Part shown: positions 38,452-47,057 of the stretch, one piece after another
Layout: the number at the start of each line of letters is the position of its first letter
Numbering within the stretch: position 1 is the stretch's first letter
The notes under the pieces: generated by a model
What the model was told of the DNA's origin: nothing
Databases searched by the model: none
What the model saw: the letters and a program-made list of their open reading frames with translations, nothing else
Program-made: the position numbers and the translations under genes
Assembly (NCBI RefSeq): GCF_040546595.1
Contig: NZ_JBEPOB010000001.1
Span: forward strand, 1,179,001-1,243,000
Direction: 5' to 3'
DNA length: 64,000 bases
DNA from: Bosea sp. OAE506
GTDB lineage: Bacteria; Pseudomonadota; Alphaproteobacteria; Rhizobiales; Beijerinckiaceae

Positions 38452-39945
38452 TCAGTCGAAACCGAGGAAGCCGGGCGTGTCGGCGATGCGCGGGCCGGCC
38501 GCGAGTTTCGCGATGTCGGGCACGGGGCGCGCCGTCAGCGTGTCGCCAGCGAGCGCCGCCTCGAGCGCGGCGGCCACCGCCAGCACCTTGGCGTCGCCGC
38601 CGCGCGGGCCGACGATCTGCAGGCCAAAGGGCATGCCGGCATCGTCCAGGCCGACCGGCAGGGAGATCGCGGGGTGGCCGACCGTGGTGGCGGCATAGGC
38701 CAGCGCCAGCCAGTGGAAATAGGTTCGCGTCGGCTGGCCATCGATCTCGGCCGGGTAGAGCTCCGACCAGGGGCGGGGGCTCAGCGTCACCGCCGGAGAG
38801 AGGATGACGTCATAATCCGCGAAGAAATGCTGCCAGCGCTGGTAGATCGCGGTCTGCTGCTTCAGCGCGCGGGTGATGTCGAGCGCGCCGTAGCGCAGCC
38901 CTTCCTCGACATTGGCGCGGACATTGGGGCCGACGAGCTCGGGCGTGTCGCGGACGCGCTCATACATGCCGGCAAGGAAGGAGACCGAGCGCAGCACCTC
39001 GAAGGTTTCGTCGGTGCCAGAGCAGTCCGGCGTCGCCTCGTCGGCGGTGGCGAATAGCGAGGAGAAGGCGCCGACCTTCTGCGCGAAGACCTTGCGGATG
39101 TGCTTCTCGGTCGGCGCGAAGCCGAAATCGGGTGTCACCGCGACCCTGAGCGAGGCGAGGTCGATCGCCGCCGGCCTGGCGAAATCCTCCAGGCGGCGGA
39201 TCGTCTGGCCGTGGATCGTGGTCGCCAACGGGTCGGCGGCATCGTCGCCGATCATGGTCGAGAGCAAGAGGCAGAGATCGGGAACGGTGCGCGCCATCGG
39301 CCCGAGCACGGAGAGCGGGTTCCAACCGAGCGGGCGCTTCTCGCTCGGCACCAGCCCGGGGGAGGGCCGGAAGCCGACGATGCCGTTATAGGCGGCGGGG
39401 TTGCGCAGCGAGCCGCCGGTATCGGAGCCTGTCGCGATCGGCACCATGCCGGTGGCGAGCGCGACGCCCGATCCGCCAGAGGAGCCTGCCGCGCATTTCA
39501 TCGGGTCGAAGGGGTTGCCGGTCGCGCCATAGACGGCGTTGCGGGTGTTGGCGCCCGCGCCCCATTCGGGCGTATTGGTCTTGCCGATCACGATCGCACC
39601 CGCCTTGCGGGTCTTGGCGACGATCAGCTGGTCCTCGGCGGGGACGTGGTCGCGATAAAGCTGGCTGCCATAGGTCGTGCGCAGGCCGGCGACGTTTTCG
39701 AGATCCTTCACGCCGAGCGGCAGGCCGTGCAGCGCGGGCAGGGCGTCGCCGCGCATGGTCGCGGCATCGGCGGCCTTGGCGGCCGTGCGGGCGCGCTCGT
39801 CGTCGCGGGCGACCATGGCGTTCACGGCGGGATCGACGGCGTCGATGCGGGCGATGCAGCTTTCGAGCAGCTCGGTCGCCGAGAGCTTCTTGGCGCCGAT
39901 CAGGGCACGCGCCTCGACGGCGGTGAGGTCGCAGGGATTGGTCAA
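38452..39945 (-). CDS. Amidase signature family hydrolase, second copy
   Basis: This 497-residue amidase has the full triad: Lys in LPLGVKDLENVAGLRTT, Ser in AGSSGGSGVALATGM, and the nucleophile in GSDTGGSLRNPAAYN. The start is set at TTG 39945 (TNPCDLTAVEARALIGAKKL) because GAGAGG lies nine bases upstream and the sequence from there matches the family N-terminus; the frame is open to 40131 with no homology. It probably hydrolyses a small amide or carbamate. It lies 111 bp upstream of, and on the same strand as, the orphan peptide-binding protein, so the pair may be one operon for amide use. Confidence 0.91.
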   Translation of the reverse strand: MTNPCDLTAVEARALIGAKKLSATELLESCIARIDAVDPAVNAMVARDDERARTAAKAADAATMRGDALPALHGLPLGVKDLENVAGLRTTYGSQLYRDHVPAEDQLIVAKTRKAGAIVIGKTNTPEWGAGANTRNAVYGATGNPFDPMKCAAGSSGGSGVALATGMVPIATGSDTGGSLRNPAAYNGIVGFRPSPGLVPSEKRPLGWNPLSVLGPMARTVPDLCLLLSTMIGDDAADPLATTIHGQTIRRLEDFARPAAIDLASLRVAVTPDFGFAPTEKHIRKVFAQKVGAFSSLFATADEATPDCSGTDETFEVLRSVSFLAGMYERVRDTPELVGPNVRANVEEGLRYGALDITRALKQQTAIYQRWQHFFADYDVILSPAVTLSPRPWSELYPAEIDGQPTRTYFHWLALAYAATTVGHPAISLPVGLDDAGMPFGLQIVGPRGGDAKVLAVAAALEAALAGDTLTARPVPDIAKLAAGPRIADTPGFLGFD

Positions 39946-40141
39946 GTGGTCAGGCCTCTCGTTGAGGACCGCGCGACGCAAAAGGCGTGCCTGAGGTCCG
40001 GCGAGGGGCAGTCTACGGCAAAGGCGCGGGGCGTGAAGTGCGGCCGGCGCAGGTCGCGGGCTTGCGGGATGCGCGCTCGCCACCGAAGATGATCCAGCGG
40101 TCCTTCGCGGGACGGATGCCATTGCGCCCATGGAGGGTCCG

Positions 40142-41011
40142 GTGAGCTACTTCGCGTCTTTTGTCGCCTATGTGAAAGCCAAGGACTGGAAACAGGCCTA
40201 CGATCAGATCAACGGCTACAACATGGCCGGAATGCTGAGCGCCCTGAGGGAGATTGGCCCATTGGCGCTGCGCGACATGCGCGCTCAGATGGCGATCTAC
40301 GATGTCTGGGGCGGACCGAACATGGAGCGGATCCGCTTTGCTATGGATGTCGTCGCCACCCTGAAGGTGCCGGCGCCGCCCTCATGGCTGCCCCCTGACC
40401 AGGTCCAGGACGCGCGCGACTTCCTGAAGCGAAACGCCGGCAGCAAGCCTGCGGGCGCCGCCCAGAAGACGATCCACCTGACCTTGTACTGGACCAGGGC
40501 TGCGCTCGGCGAGACGATCTCGAGTCGCCTGATCCAGCGGGCCCGCGAAATCCTCCGTGACAATCTGCCAACGCATGAGCTCTCGGTCCTGCCGAAGCGC
40601 TACGAGATCGCCTTCGACGGCGAGGTGCTGGGACAGCCGGATGTCGAGAATGCGATCGGCATGGCGGAGGCGCTTGTGCCGCAGTCGGCGAACCGCTTGA
40701 GCGTCTTCTTCTGCAGGACGACCGCCGCCGAGTGCTCACCCGGCCAGACCTGCGCGAGTGCGCCCCATGGCACGACTCCCCAGATCAGGGGCCGGCCCTA
40801 CATCTTCATCAACGTCGCCAATCCCAAATCGGATTCGGGCACGCTCCTGCACGAGATCGGCCATGCGGCCGGCGTTCAGGTTCGTGACAGCGACGAAAAT
40901 CTGAAGGATCTCGACGACATCATGAGCTACGGGGCCAACCGCTCCAAAATCGGCTTCAACATGACGAACAAGCTGAACGCCAAAGGGCTTTTTTTCGTCA
41001 CGGCGAGCTAG
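40142..41011 (+). CDS. Putative zinc metallopeptidase-like protein with HExxH and Met-turn
   Basis: From GTG at 40142 (289 residues), preceded by GGAGGG, the protein has a helical N-terminal domain (YVKAKDWKQAYDQINGYNMA followed by GMLSALREIGPLAL). The C-terminal part has LLHEIGHAAGVQ (His237, Glu238, His241) followed 20 residues later by LDDIMSYG with Met261, an arrangement like the zinc site and Met-turn of metzincins. The usual third His or Asp, expected 10 residues after the first His, is not there. Asp residues just beyond may replace it. No signal peptide is seen. An ATG at 40130 is possible. Not assigned to a named family. Confidence 0.8.
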   Translation: MSYFASFVAYVKAKDWKQAYDQINGYNMAGMLSALREIGPLALRDMRAQMAIYDVWGGPNMERIRFAMDVVATLKVPAPPSWLPPDQVQDARDFLKRNAGSKPAGAAQKTIHLTLYWTRAALGETISSRLIQRAREILRDNLPTHELSVLPKRYEIAFDGEVLGQPDVENAIGMAEALVPQSANRLSVFFCRTTAAECSPGQTCASAPHGTTPQIRGRPYIFINVANPKSDSGTLLHEIGHAAGVQVRDSDENLKDLDDIMSYGANRSKIGFNMTNKLNAKGLFFVTAS

Positions 41012-42030
41012 CTGCCGGCTCCGCCCGCGGCGAGGCCGAGATAGAGCGCCGCCCCCAGCACGGCGACGAAGGCGGCGGCCAGCAGTTCCAGCACAGCGAG
41101 CGTGCGGGCGGCCCGCAGCGACCCGCCACCGGCCAGTTTCAGCGCCGCGAACTTGAAGAAGACGGCGAGGGCGGCGAGCGCCCCCGTCGTCAGGGCGGTC
41201 CCCAGCGCCATGGCGAAGGCAGCGGCGATGCCGGCCCAGAATAGGCCGGCGGAGGCGGCGAAGACGAGGATGATGATGGCGCCGGCGCAGGGCCGCAAAC
41301 CGGCTGCCAGCACGACACCGGCCATCTCGCGCCAGTTTCGCAGCCGGGCGATCTCGTCGGGCGTCGGCATATGGACATGGTCGCAGGAGGGGTCATGCAC
41401 CTGCGCGCCGCGGCCGAGCGTCAGCAGCGCGCCGGCCTTGCGCCAGAGCACCCATGTTCCGACGAGAGCGACGAGGGCGAAGCTCGCGCGCTCGACCCAG
41501 TCGGTGGCGACCGCCATCGTCTGCGCGGTCTGGCGCAGGGCGATGGTGAGAGTGCCGACCAGCGCGATCGCGACCAGCGCCTGCAGGATCGCCGCTGCGA
41601 AACTCAGGCCCAGGCCGCGCCGCAGGCTGCGGTCGTCGGCGACGATGTAGCCCGAGATCACTGCCTTGCCATGGCCCGGCCCGGCCGCGTGGAAGACGCC
41701 ATAGGCGAAAGCGAGGCCGAGCAGGCCCCAGATCGCCGTGGTACTCCCCGCCACCGCCTTCAGTGCGGCGGTAAGGTCCCGGTAGAAAGCGGACTGCCAG
41801 GCGAGGATGATGCCGAAGAGCCCCGTTGTGGCGGGGGGCGCCTCGCGCGGCAGCGGCACGCCGAAGGGGTTGCGCGGTGGCGGGGGCGGCGGCGGGCTCC
41901 AGGCCGAGAGCAGGGCCGCCAGCAGAGCGAGGCCGGCGGCGACGACCGCCAGCGCCAGCACGATGACGATCAGGCGCCGCGACAGGGCGGGCCAGGGCAT
42001 CCAGGCGAGGCGCGGGGTTTCGAGCGACAT
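41008..42030 (-). CDS. NicO-family nickel/cobalt transporter, ZevB-like
   Basis: This 340-residue membrane protein starts at the ATG at 42030 (MSLETPRLAWMPWPALSRRL). It has a Pro-rich periplasmic loop (SAWSPPPPPPPRNPFG) after the first helix, then the NicO signature FHAAGPGHGKAVISGYIVAD, a cytoplasmic-loop His pair in DPSCDHVHMP, and GLRPCAGAIIILVFA. NicO proteins move nickel or cobalt. The pairing with a DUF1007 protein eight bases upstream matches the ZevAB zinc-acquisition pair of Haemophilus, so zinc is a possible substrate. The frame is open far upstream, but that part shadows the neighbouring gene. Confidence 0.9.
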   Translation of the reverse strand: MSLETPRLAWMPWPALSRRLIVIVLALAVVAAGLALLAALLSAWSPPPPPPPRNPFGVPLPREAPPATTGLFGIILAWQSAFYRDLTAALKAVAGSTTAIWGLLGLAFAYGVFHAAGPGHGKAVISGYIVADDRSLRRGLGLSFAAAILQALVAIALVGTLTIALRQTAQTMAVATDWVERASFALVALVGTWVLWRKAGALLTLGRGAQVHDPSCDHVHMPTPDEIARLRNWREMAGVVLAAGLRPCAGAIIILVFAASAGLFWAGIAAAFAMALGTALTTGALAALAVFFKFAALKLAGGGSLRAARTLAVLELLAAAFVAVLGAALYLGLAAGGAGS

Positions 42031-42038
42031 CGGGCCGG

Positions 42039-42704
42039 TCAGGGGCAGGCGACGAGCGCGCGGGTCGTGACCTGAAGCCCGCTGGTGTCGGGCGTGGCGG
42101 TGATGTCCTCCTGCGCCAGCTTCTGCTGGATCGCGGGATCGAGCTTGGGGGGACGGGCCACGCGCACGATGCAGCCCTTCGGTGCGTCGCGGGCGACCAC
42201 CGCATCGGGCGCATCGACGATCTCGAAGGCGACGAAATAGGAGGGGTCGCCGATCTCGATCCCGAAGGAGCGGCTGGCATGGGCCGGCACCTTGAGCGGC
42301 AGCGTGTAGGTGAGCGTCAGGATCTTGTTCTCGAAGACGAGACCGGCGCCGGTCGGCGTGCCGAACTCCTGCGGCTTGCCGTTGGCCTTGGCGGTGGTGA
42401 AGAAGCCGACATCGGGCAGGGATTCGACGTTGACCTTGGCGAGTTCGGCCAGCTCGTCCGGAGTCAGCTTGCCGTCGCCATTCTTGTCGAGCCCTTGGGT
42501 GATATAGGCCGAATACGCCTCGTCGAAGCTCCAGATGTGCTTGAGCGCGCGTACCGCGCCATCGGGCGCATAGAGGATCTCGGCGCGGGCGGTGACGAAG
42601 ACATGCGGATGCGCCGCAGCCGGAGCGCCCGACCCCGCCCAGGCGGCGACGGCGAGCAGGGCGGCGAGAGCGGGTCGGCGTGCCACGGGCAATGTCCTCG
42701 GCAT
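42039..42704 (-). CDS. DUF1007 periplasmic protein with EF-hand, ZevA-like
   Basis: The 221-residue protein starts at the ATG at 42704 (MPRTLPVARRPALAALLAVA) and has a signal peptide ending APAAA-HPHVF. The mature N-terminal HPHVFVTARAE is the DUF1007 hallmark, with two His that may bind metal. Residues about 75-90 hold a canonical EF-hand loop, DKNGDGKLTPDEL, which should bind calcium. It is the partner of the NicO transporter that follows. In Haemophilus the homologous pair supports growth on scarce zinc. The gene is divergent from the Crp/Fnr regulator. Confidence 0.9.
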   Translation of the reverse strand: MPRTLPVARRPALAALLAVAAWAGSGAPAAAHPHVFVTARAEILYAPDGAVRALKHIWSFDEAYSAYITQGLDKNGDGKLTPDELAELAKVNVESLPDVGFFTTAKANGKPQEFGTPTGAGLVFENKILTLTYTLPLKVPAHASRSFGIEIGDPSYFVAFEIVDAPDAVVARDAPKGCIVRVARPPKLDPAIQQKLAQEDITATPDTSGLQVTTRALVACP

Positions 42705-42901
42705 GGGCGCAAGCTGGCGCAGCAGGGTTAACGATGCGTGAATCGGGCGCAGGCGTCCAGCCGCCCGTGCCGGCAGCGGATCGCCCAGAAAGGCGGCCGA
42801 ATCGCGGCGTCCCGACGCGCCCGGCAAGGCGGGCCGCGCTTGAGTTCGGTGGCGCGCCCGCCCCATAGTGCGGCTGCCCGCCACCAGGGAGAGCCGGCCC
42901 C

Positions 42902-43576
42902 GTGATCCTGCCCGACGAACTGAAGCGCATCGCCGCCTGGTCGCGCGATCTGCGCGAGGAGGAGTTCGAGGAGGCACGGCGCGGCATCTCCTTCCGCAGC
43001 TATGGCAAGGGCGCCCATATCTGCCATGTCGGCGACCGGATGGAGGCCTGGACCGGCGTCGCCGAGGGGCTGGTCAAGATGTCGACGACCTCGAAGACAG
43101 GGAAGGCCGCGACGCTCGCCGGCATGCGGGCCGGAGCCTGGTTCGGCGAGGGCACGGTGATCAAGGGCGAGCTGCGGCGCTACGAGCTGGTGGCGCTGCG
43201 GGAAACCAAGCTCGCCTTGATGCGACGCCAGACCTTCCTCTGGCTGTTCGAGCATTCCGCCGCCTTCAACCGCTTCCTCGTCCACCAGTTCAACGAGCGC
43301 CTCGCCCAGTTCATCGCGCTGGCGGAGACGGAACGGACGCTGGATTCGACCGGGCGGCTGGCGCGCAACCTCGCCTGGCTGTTCAACCCGACCCTCTATC
43401 CCGACGAGGACCGCACGCTCGAGGTCAGCCAGGAGGAGCTGGGTCTGCTCGCCGGCATGTCGCGACAGGTCGCCAATCAGGGCCTCTCGCGCCTCGCCGC
43501 GCTCGGCCTGCTCGAGATCGGACACGGCAGCGTAACCATCCTCGATGTCGAGGGCCTGGCGCGTTACGAGGGGTAA
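42902..43576 (+). CDS. Crp/Fnr-family transcriptional regulator
   Basis: The 224-residue protein starts at GTG 42902 after GGGAGAG. The N-terminal cyclic-nucleotide-binding-like domain (GISFRSYGKGAHICHVGDRM, then VKMSTTSKTGKAATLAGMRA) lacks the RxS phosphate-binding motif of CRP, and no Fnr-type Cys cluster is seen. The C-terminal helix-turn-helix is in EVSQEELGLLAGMSRQVANQ followed by GLSRLAALGLL, the typical Crp recognition helix pattern. The effector is unknown. It is divergent from the NicO/DUF1007 pair and upstream of an amino-acid-binding protein gene, either of which it might control. Confidence 0.9.
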   Translation: MILPDELKRIAAWSRDLREEEFEEARRGISFRSYGKGAHICHVGDRMEAWTGVAEGLVKMSTTSKTGKAATLAGMRAGAWFGEGTVIKGELRRYELVALRETKLALMRRQTFLWLFEHSAAFNRFLVHQFNERLAQFIALAETERTLDSTGRLARNLAWLFNPTLYPDEDRTLEVSQEELGLLAGMSRQVANQGLSRLAALGLLEIGHGSVTILDVEGLARYEG

Positions 43577-43725
43577 TTCGTCAGGACCCGACCCGCATGC
43601 AAGCCGTTTCGAGGCGGCGATGGCGACGGCGCGCTGCCAAATCCGCGCCGACAACGGCACAAAGTTGGGACGACGGTGAGCCATCTTCCGCGCGGGCAGA
43701 GGAACTGCCCTGAAGAGGGTTCACC

Positions 43726-44745
43726 ATGAAAATCGCCTTCGCAGCCATGCTCGCCTGTGCGGCCACCGCTTTGGCGCCCGCCGTCCACGCCCAGACCCCA
43801 CTGCTGACGACCGTGAAGAGCCGCGGCCATCTCATCTGCGGCGTGAGCCCCGGTCTCGCCGGCTTCGGATTGCCGGATGCGCAGGGACAATGGGCCGGCC
43901 TCGACGTCGACCTGTGCCGCGGCATCGCCGCCGCTGTCTTCGACGATCCGGCCAAGGTCAAGTTCACGCCGCTGTCGTCGAAGGACCGCTTCACGGCGCT
44001 CCAGTCCGGCGAGGTCGACCTGTTGTCGCGCACCAGCACCTGGACGATGGCGCGCGACACCTCGCTGGGCTTGAGCTTCGCGGGCGTCAACTACTATGAC
44101 GGCCAAGCCTTCCTGGTGAAGAAGACACTGGGCGTCGACAGCGCGCTGAAGCTCAACGGTGCCTCGATCTGCCTGCAGCAGGGCACGACGACCGAGCTCA
44201 ACGTCGCCGACTATTTCCGCAAGAACGGCATCAAGTACGAGCCGGTGACCTTCGACAAGGGCGACGAGGCGATCACCGCCTTCCAGTCCGGCCGCTGCGA
44301 CGCGCTGACCGACGATGCCTCGGCGCTCTACGCGCTCCGGCTCAAGCTGGTGAAGCCGGAGGAGGCGGTCGTCCTGCCCGAGATCATTTCCAAGGAGCCG
44401 CTCGGCCCGGTCGTGCGCAGCAGCGACATGTCCTGGTTCAACCTGGTCAAATGGGTGCATTTCGCCATGCTGAACGCCGAGGAACTCGGTGTGACCCAGG
44501 CCAATGTCGACCAGCAGAAGTCTTCGACCAATCCCGAGATCCGGCGCCTGCTCGGCGTCGAGGGCAAGTTCGGCGAGGCGATCGGCCTGACGCCGGACTG
44601 GGCCTACCGGGTCGTCATGCATGTCGGGAATTATGGCGAAGCCTTCGAGCGCAATGTCGGCGCCGCATCGGTCCTGAAGATCGCGCGTGGCAAGAACGAC
44701 CTCTGGACCAGGGGCGGCCTGCAATACGCGCCGCCGATCCGCTGA
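43726..44745 (+). CDS. Amino-acid ABC transporter substrate-binding protein (AapJ-like, orphan)
   Basis: The 339-residue periplasmic binding protein starts at the ATG at 43726 after AGAGGG and has a signal peptide ending AVHA-QTP. The mature part matches the general L-amino-acid binding protein AapJ/BztA: TVKSRGHLICGVSPGLAGFG, DLLSRTSTWTMARDTSLGL, VDQQKSSTNPEIRRLLGVEG and the C-terminal LWTRGGLQYAPPIR. No permease or ATPase genes flank it. A strong terminator follows. Confidence 0.93.
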   Translation: MKIAFAAMLACAATALAPAVHAQTPLLTTVKSRGHLICGVSPGLAGFGLPDAQGQWAGLDVDLCRGIAAAVFDDPAKVKFTPLSSKDRFTALQSGEVDLLSRTSTWTMARDTSLGLSFAGVNYYDGQAFLVKKTLGVDSALKLNGASICLQQGTTTELNVADYFRKNGIKYEPVTFDKGDEAITAFQSGRCDALTDDASALYALRLKLVKPEEAVVLPEIISKEPLGPVVRSSDMSWFNLVKWVHFAMLNAEELGVTQANVDQQKSSTNPEIRRLLGVEGKFGEAIGLTPDWAYRVVMHVGNYGEAFERNVGAASVLKIARGKNDLWTRGGLQYAPPIR

Positions 44746-44780
44746 TCTGCCTCCGAGCGGGAACCGACCCCGTCATTGCG

Positions 44781-44817
44781 GCCGCGCCGGTTCCACCGGC
44801 GCGGCTTCGTCGTTCTT
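44781..44817 (+). terminator. Rho-independent terminator after the amino-acid-binding protein gene
   Basis: A perfect 10-bp stem, GCCGCGCCGG with CCGGCGCGGC, encloses ttcca and is followed by ttcgtcgttctt. Confidence 0.7.
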
Positions 44818-45068
44818 GAGCGATCGAAACTGGAGTGAAAGCGGGGCATCAGGGCGCCCATTCGGGCCATCGGCCGCATGGTCGACCGCCCGATCCGCCT
44901 CGCGCAAACAATAACCCAAGACAATAGCGACCAAAACGCGATCCGTCTGTCAAGCCCCCCCTTGCAAAGCGCATGCGCCGCTGCGAGGCTTGCATCCAAC
45001 GAGGCCCGAAGCGGCCCGAACGAAGGCTGGTGCGATGTACGCCAGCCTGCTCAGGGTGGAGACGGACG
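44818..45068 (+). other. Intergenic region upstream of the Liv/acyl-CoA ligase cluster
   Basis: Together with the preceding terminator this is a gap of 323 bp. It should hold the promoter for the large plus-strand cluster. An AT-richer stretch around 44905-44940 (caaacaataacccaagac) is the likeliest place. I see no clear operator or RNA gene. Confidence 0.35.
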
Positions 45069-47057
45069 ATGGCAAGCGCGAGCGCCGGCCAGGCGGATAC
45101 CTTTCCGAAATTGCTGCTGCGCAATGCGCGCGAGCGGGGCGGGCGCATCGCGTTCCGCCACAAGGATCTCGGCATCTGGCAGTCCTGGAACTGGGCTGAA
45201 GTGACCGAGCAGGTGCGCGGCTTCGCGCGCGGCCTGCAGAATCTCGGGCTGAAGCGCGGCGAGAAGGTTGCGATCGTTGGCTACAATCGGCCGCGGCTCT
45301 ATTGGGCGATGGCCGCCGCGCAGTGGCTCGGCGCCGTGCCGGTGCCGGTTTATGCCGACAGCGTCGCCGACGAGATGGCCTATGTCCTCGACCATGCCGA
45401 GGCCGTCTTCGCCGTGGTTCAGGACCAGGAGCAGGTCGACAAGATTCTCTCCATCGCCGAGCGCCTGCCGAGCCTGCGGCACATGCTCTATGACGAGCCC
45501 CGCGGCCTGCGCGACTACGACCACGGCACGCTGCACCCGATCGACGATGTGATCGCGGGCGGCCTGAAGGACCTCGCCGGCACCGCGGAGGCGACAACCG
45601 CTCTCGAGCGCGAGATGCTGGCGGGCTCGGGCGCCGATCTCGGCATCATCCTCTACACCTCCGGCACGACCGGGCGGCCCAAGGGCGTGATGCTCAGCCA
45701 TACCAATGTGATCGCGGCGGCCGAGATCGGCTGCCAGTTCGACGGGCTGAACGAGAGCGACGAGATCATCGCCTATCTGCCGATCGCCTGGGTCGGCGAC
45801 CACATCTTCTCCTATGCGCAGGCGATCGTCGCCGGCTTCTGCGTCAACTGTCCGGAAGGGCCGGAGACGGTGATCGAGGACCGCCGCGAGGTCGGCACCA
45901 CCTATGCCTTCGCGCCGCCGCGCGTCTTCGAGACGATGCTGACCCTGACGATGGTGCGGATGGAGGATGCCGGCGCGCTGAAGCGGAAGATGTTCCACTA
46001 CTTCCTCGGCGTGGCCAAGGAGCATGGCGAGAAGATCCTGAACGGCGAGAGCGTCCCGCTGGGCGCGCGCCTGCTCTACGGGCTCGGCGACATGCTGGTC
46101 TACGGCCCCTTGCGCAACCGTTTCGGCCTGACGCGGATCAAGGTCGGCTATACCGCGGGCGAGGCGATCGGCCCCGAGCTGTTCCGCTTCTACCGCTCGA
46201 TCGGCGTCAACCTGAAGCAGCTCTACGGACAGACGGAAGCCGGCGTCTACATCACCATGCAGCCCAATGGCGAGATCCGGGCCGACACGGTCGGCCGGCC
46301 GGCGCCGCTGGTCGAGATCCGGATCGACGACAATGGCGAGGTGCTCTACCGCTCGCCCTCGATCTTCGGCGGCTACTACAAGGATCCCGAGAAGACCGCC
46401 GAGACGATGACGGCGGACGGCTATGTCCGCTCCGGCGATGCCGGCTTCTTCGACGAGGAAGGCCATCTCAAGATCATCGACCGGGCCAAGGATGTCGGCA
46501 AGCTCTGCAACGGGGAGCTGTTCCCGCCGAAATACATCGAGAACAAGCTGAAGTTCTTCCCCAACATCAAGGAGGCGGTCGCCTTCGGGCAGGACCGCGA
46601 CTACGCCACCGTGGCGGTGAACATCGACCTGACGGCGGTGGGCAACTGGGCCGAGCGCAACAACGTCGTCTACGCCTCCTATCAGGAGCTGGCCGGGCAC
46701 GATCTCGTCTACGACATGATCGCCCAGCATGTGGACGAGGTGAACCGCTCGCTCGCGTCCGAGCCGCTGATGGGGGGCGCCCAGATCAAGCGCTTCCTGA
46801 TCCTGCACAAGGAGCTCGACGCCGACGATGGCGAGCTGACGCGGACCCAGAAGGTCCGGCGCGGCTTCATCGCCGATCGCTACGCGCCGCTCGTCAACGC
46901 GCTCTATGACGGCTCGAACGAGGCGGACATCTCCACCGAGGTCACCTTCGAGGATGGCCGCAAGGGCGTGATCTCGGCCCGCGTCAAGGTGCGCGACGCG
47001 ACGATCTATCCCTCGACCGCCGCCGAGCGGCCGGCACCGGCGAGGGCTGCGGCATGA
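45069..47057 (+). CDS. Long-chain-type acyl-CoA synthetase (AMP-forming)
   Basis: The 662-residue ligase starts at the ATG at 45069 (MASASAGQADTFPKLLLRNA) after GGAG. Motifs: the P-loop LYTSGTTGRPKGVMLSH, the A-core YGQTEAGVYITM, DGYVRSGDAGFFDEEGHLKI and IDRAKDVGKLCNGELFPPKY. It adenylates a carboxylic acid and forms its CoA thioester. It is the first gene of a cluster with a full Liv-type ABC transporter and a second ligase. This arrangement recalls transporters for aromatic or long-chain acids, where the substrate is trapped as CoA ester after import. The exact substrate is unknown. The stop overlaps the next start (ATGA). Confidence 0.93.
   Translation: MASASAGQADTFPKLLLRNARERGGRIAFRHKDLGIWQSWNWAEVTEQVRGFARGLQNLGLKRGEKVAIVGYNRPRLYWAMAAAQWLGAVPVPVYADSVADEMAYVLDHAEAVFAVVQDQEQVDKILSIAERLPSLRHMLYDEPRGLRDYDHGTLHPIDDVIAGGLKDLAGTAEATTALEREMLAGSGADLGIILYTSGTTGRPKGVMLSHTNVIAAAEIGCQFDGLNESDEIIAYLPIAWVGDHIFSYAQAIVAGFCVNCPEGPETVIEDRREVGTTYAFAPPRVFETMLTLTMVRMEDAGALKRKMFHYFLGVAKEHGEKILNGESVPLGARLLYGLGDMLVYGPLRNRFGLTRIKVGYTAGEAIGPELFRFYRSIGVNLKQLYGQTEAGVYITMQPNGEIRADTVGRPAPLVEIRIDDNGEVLYRSPSIFGGYYKDPEKTAETMTADGYVRSGDAGFFDEEGHLKIIDRAKDVGKLCNGELFPPKYIENKLKFFPNIKEAVAFGQDRDYATVAVNIDLTAVGNWAERNNVVYASYQELAGHDLVYDMIAQHVDEVNRSLASEPLMGGAQIKRFLILHKELDADDGELTRTQKVRRGFIADRYAPLVNALYDGSNEADISTEVTFEDGRKGVISARVKVRDATIYPSTAAERPAPARAAA

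Noticed and set aside
41008-42987. A 659-codon reading that would fuse extra sequence to the NicO transporter
   Set aside because: The upstream part is a frame-shadow of the DUF1007 gene. The transporter begins at 42030.
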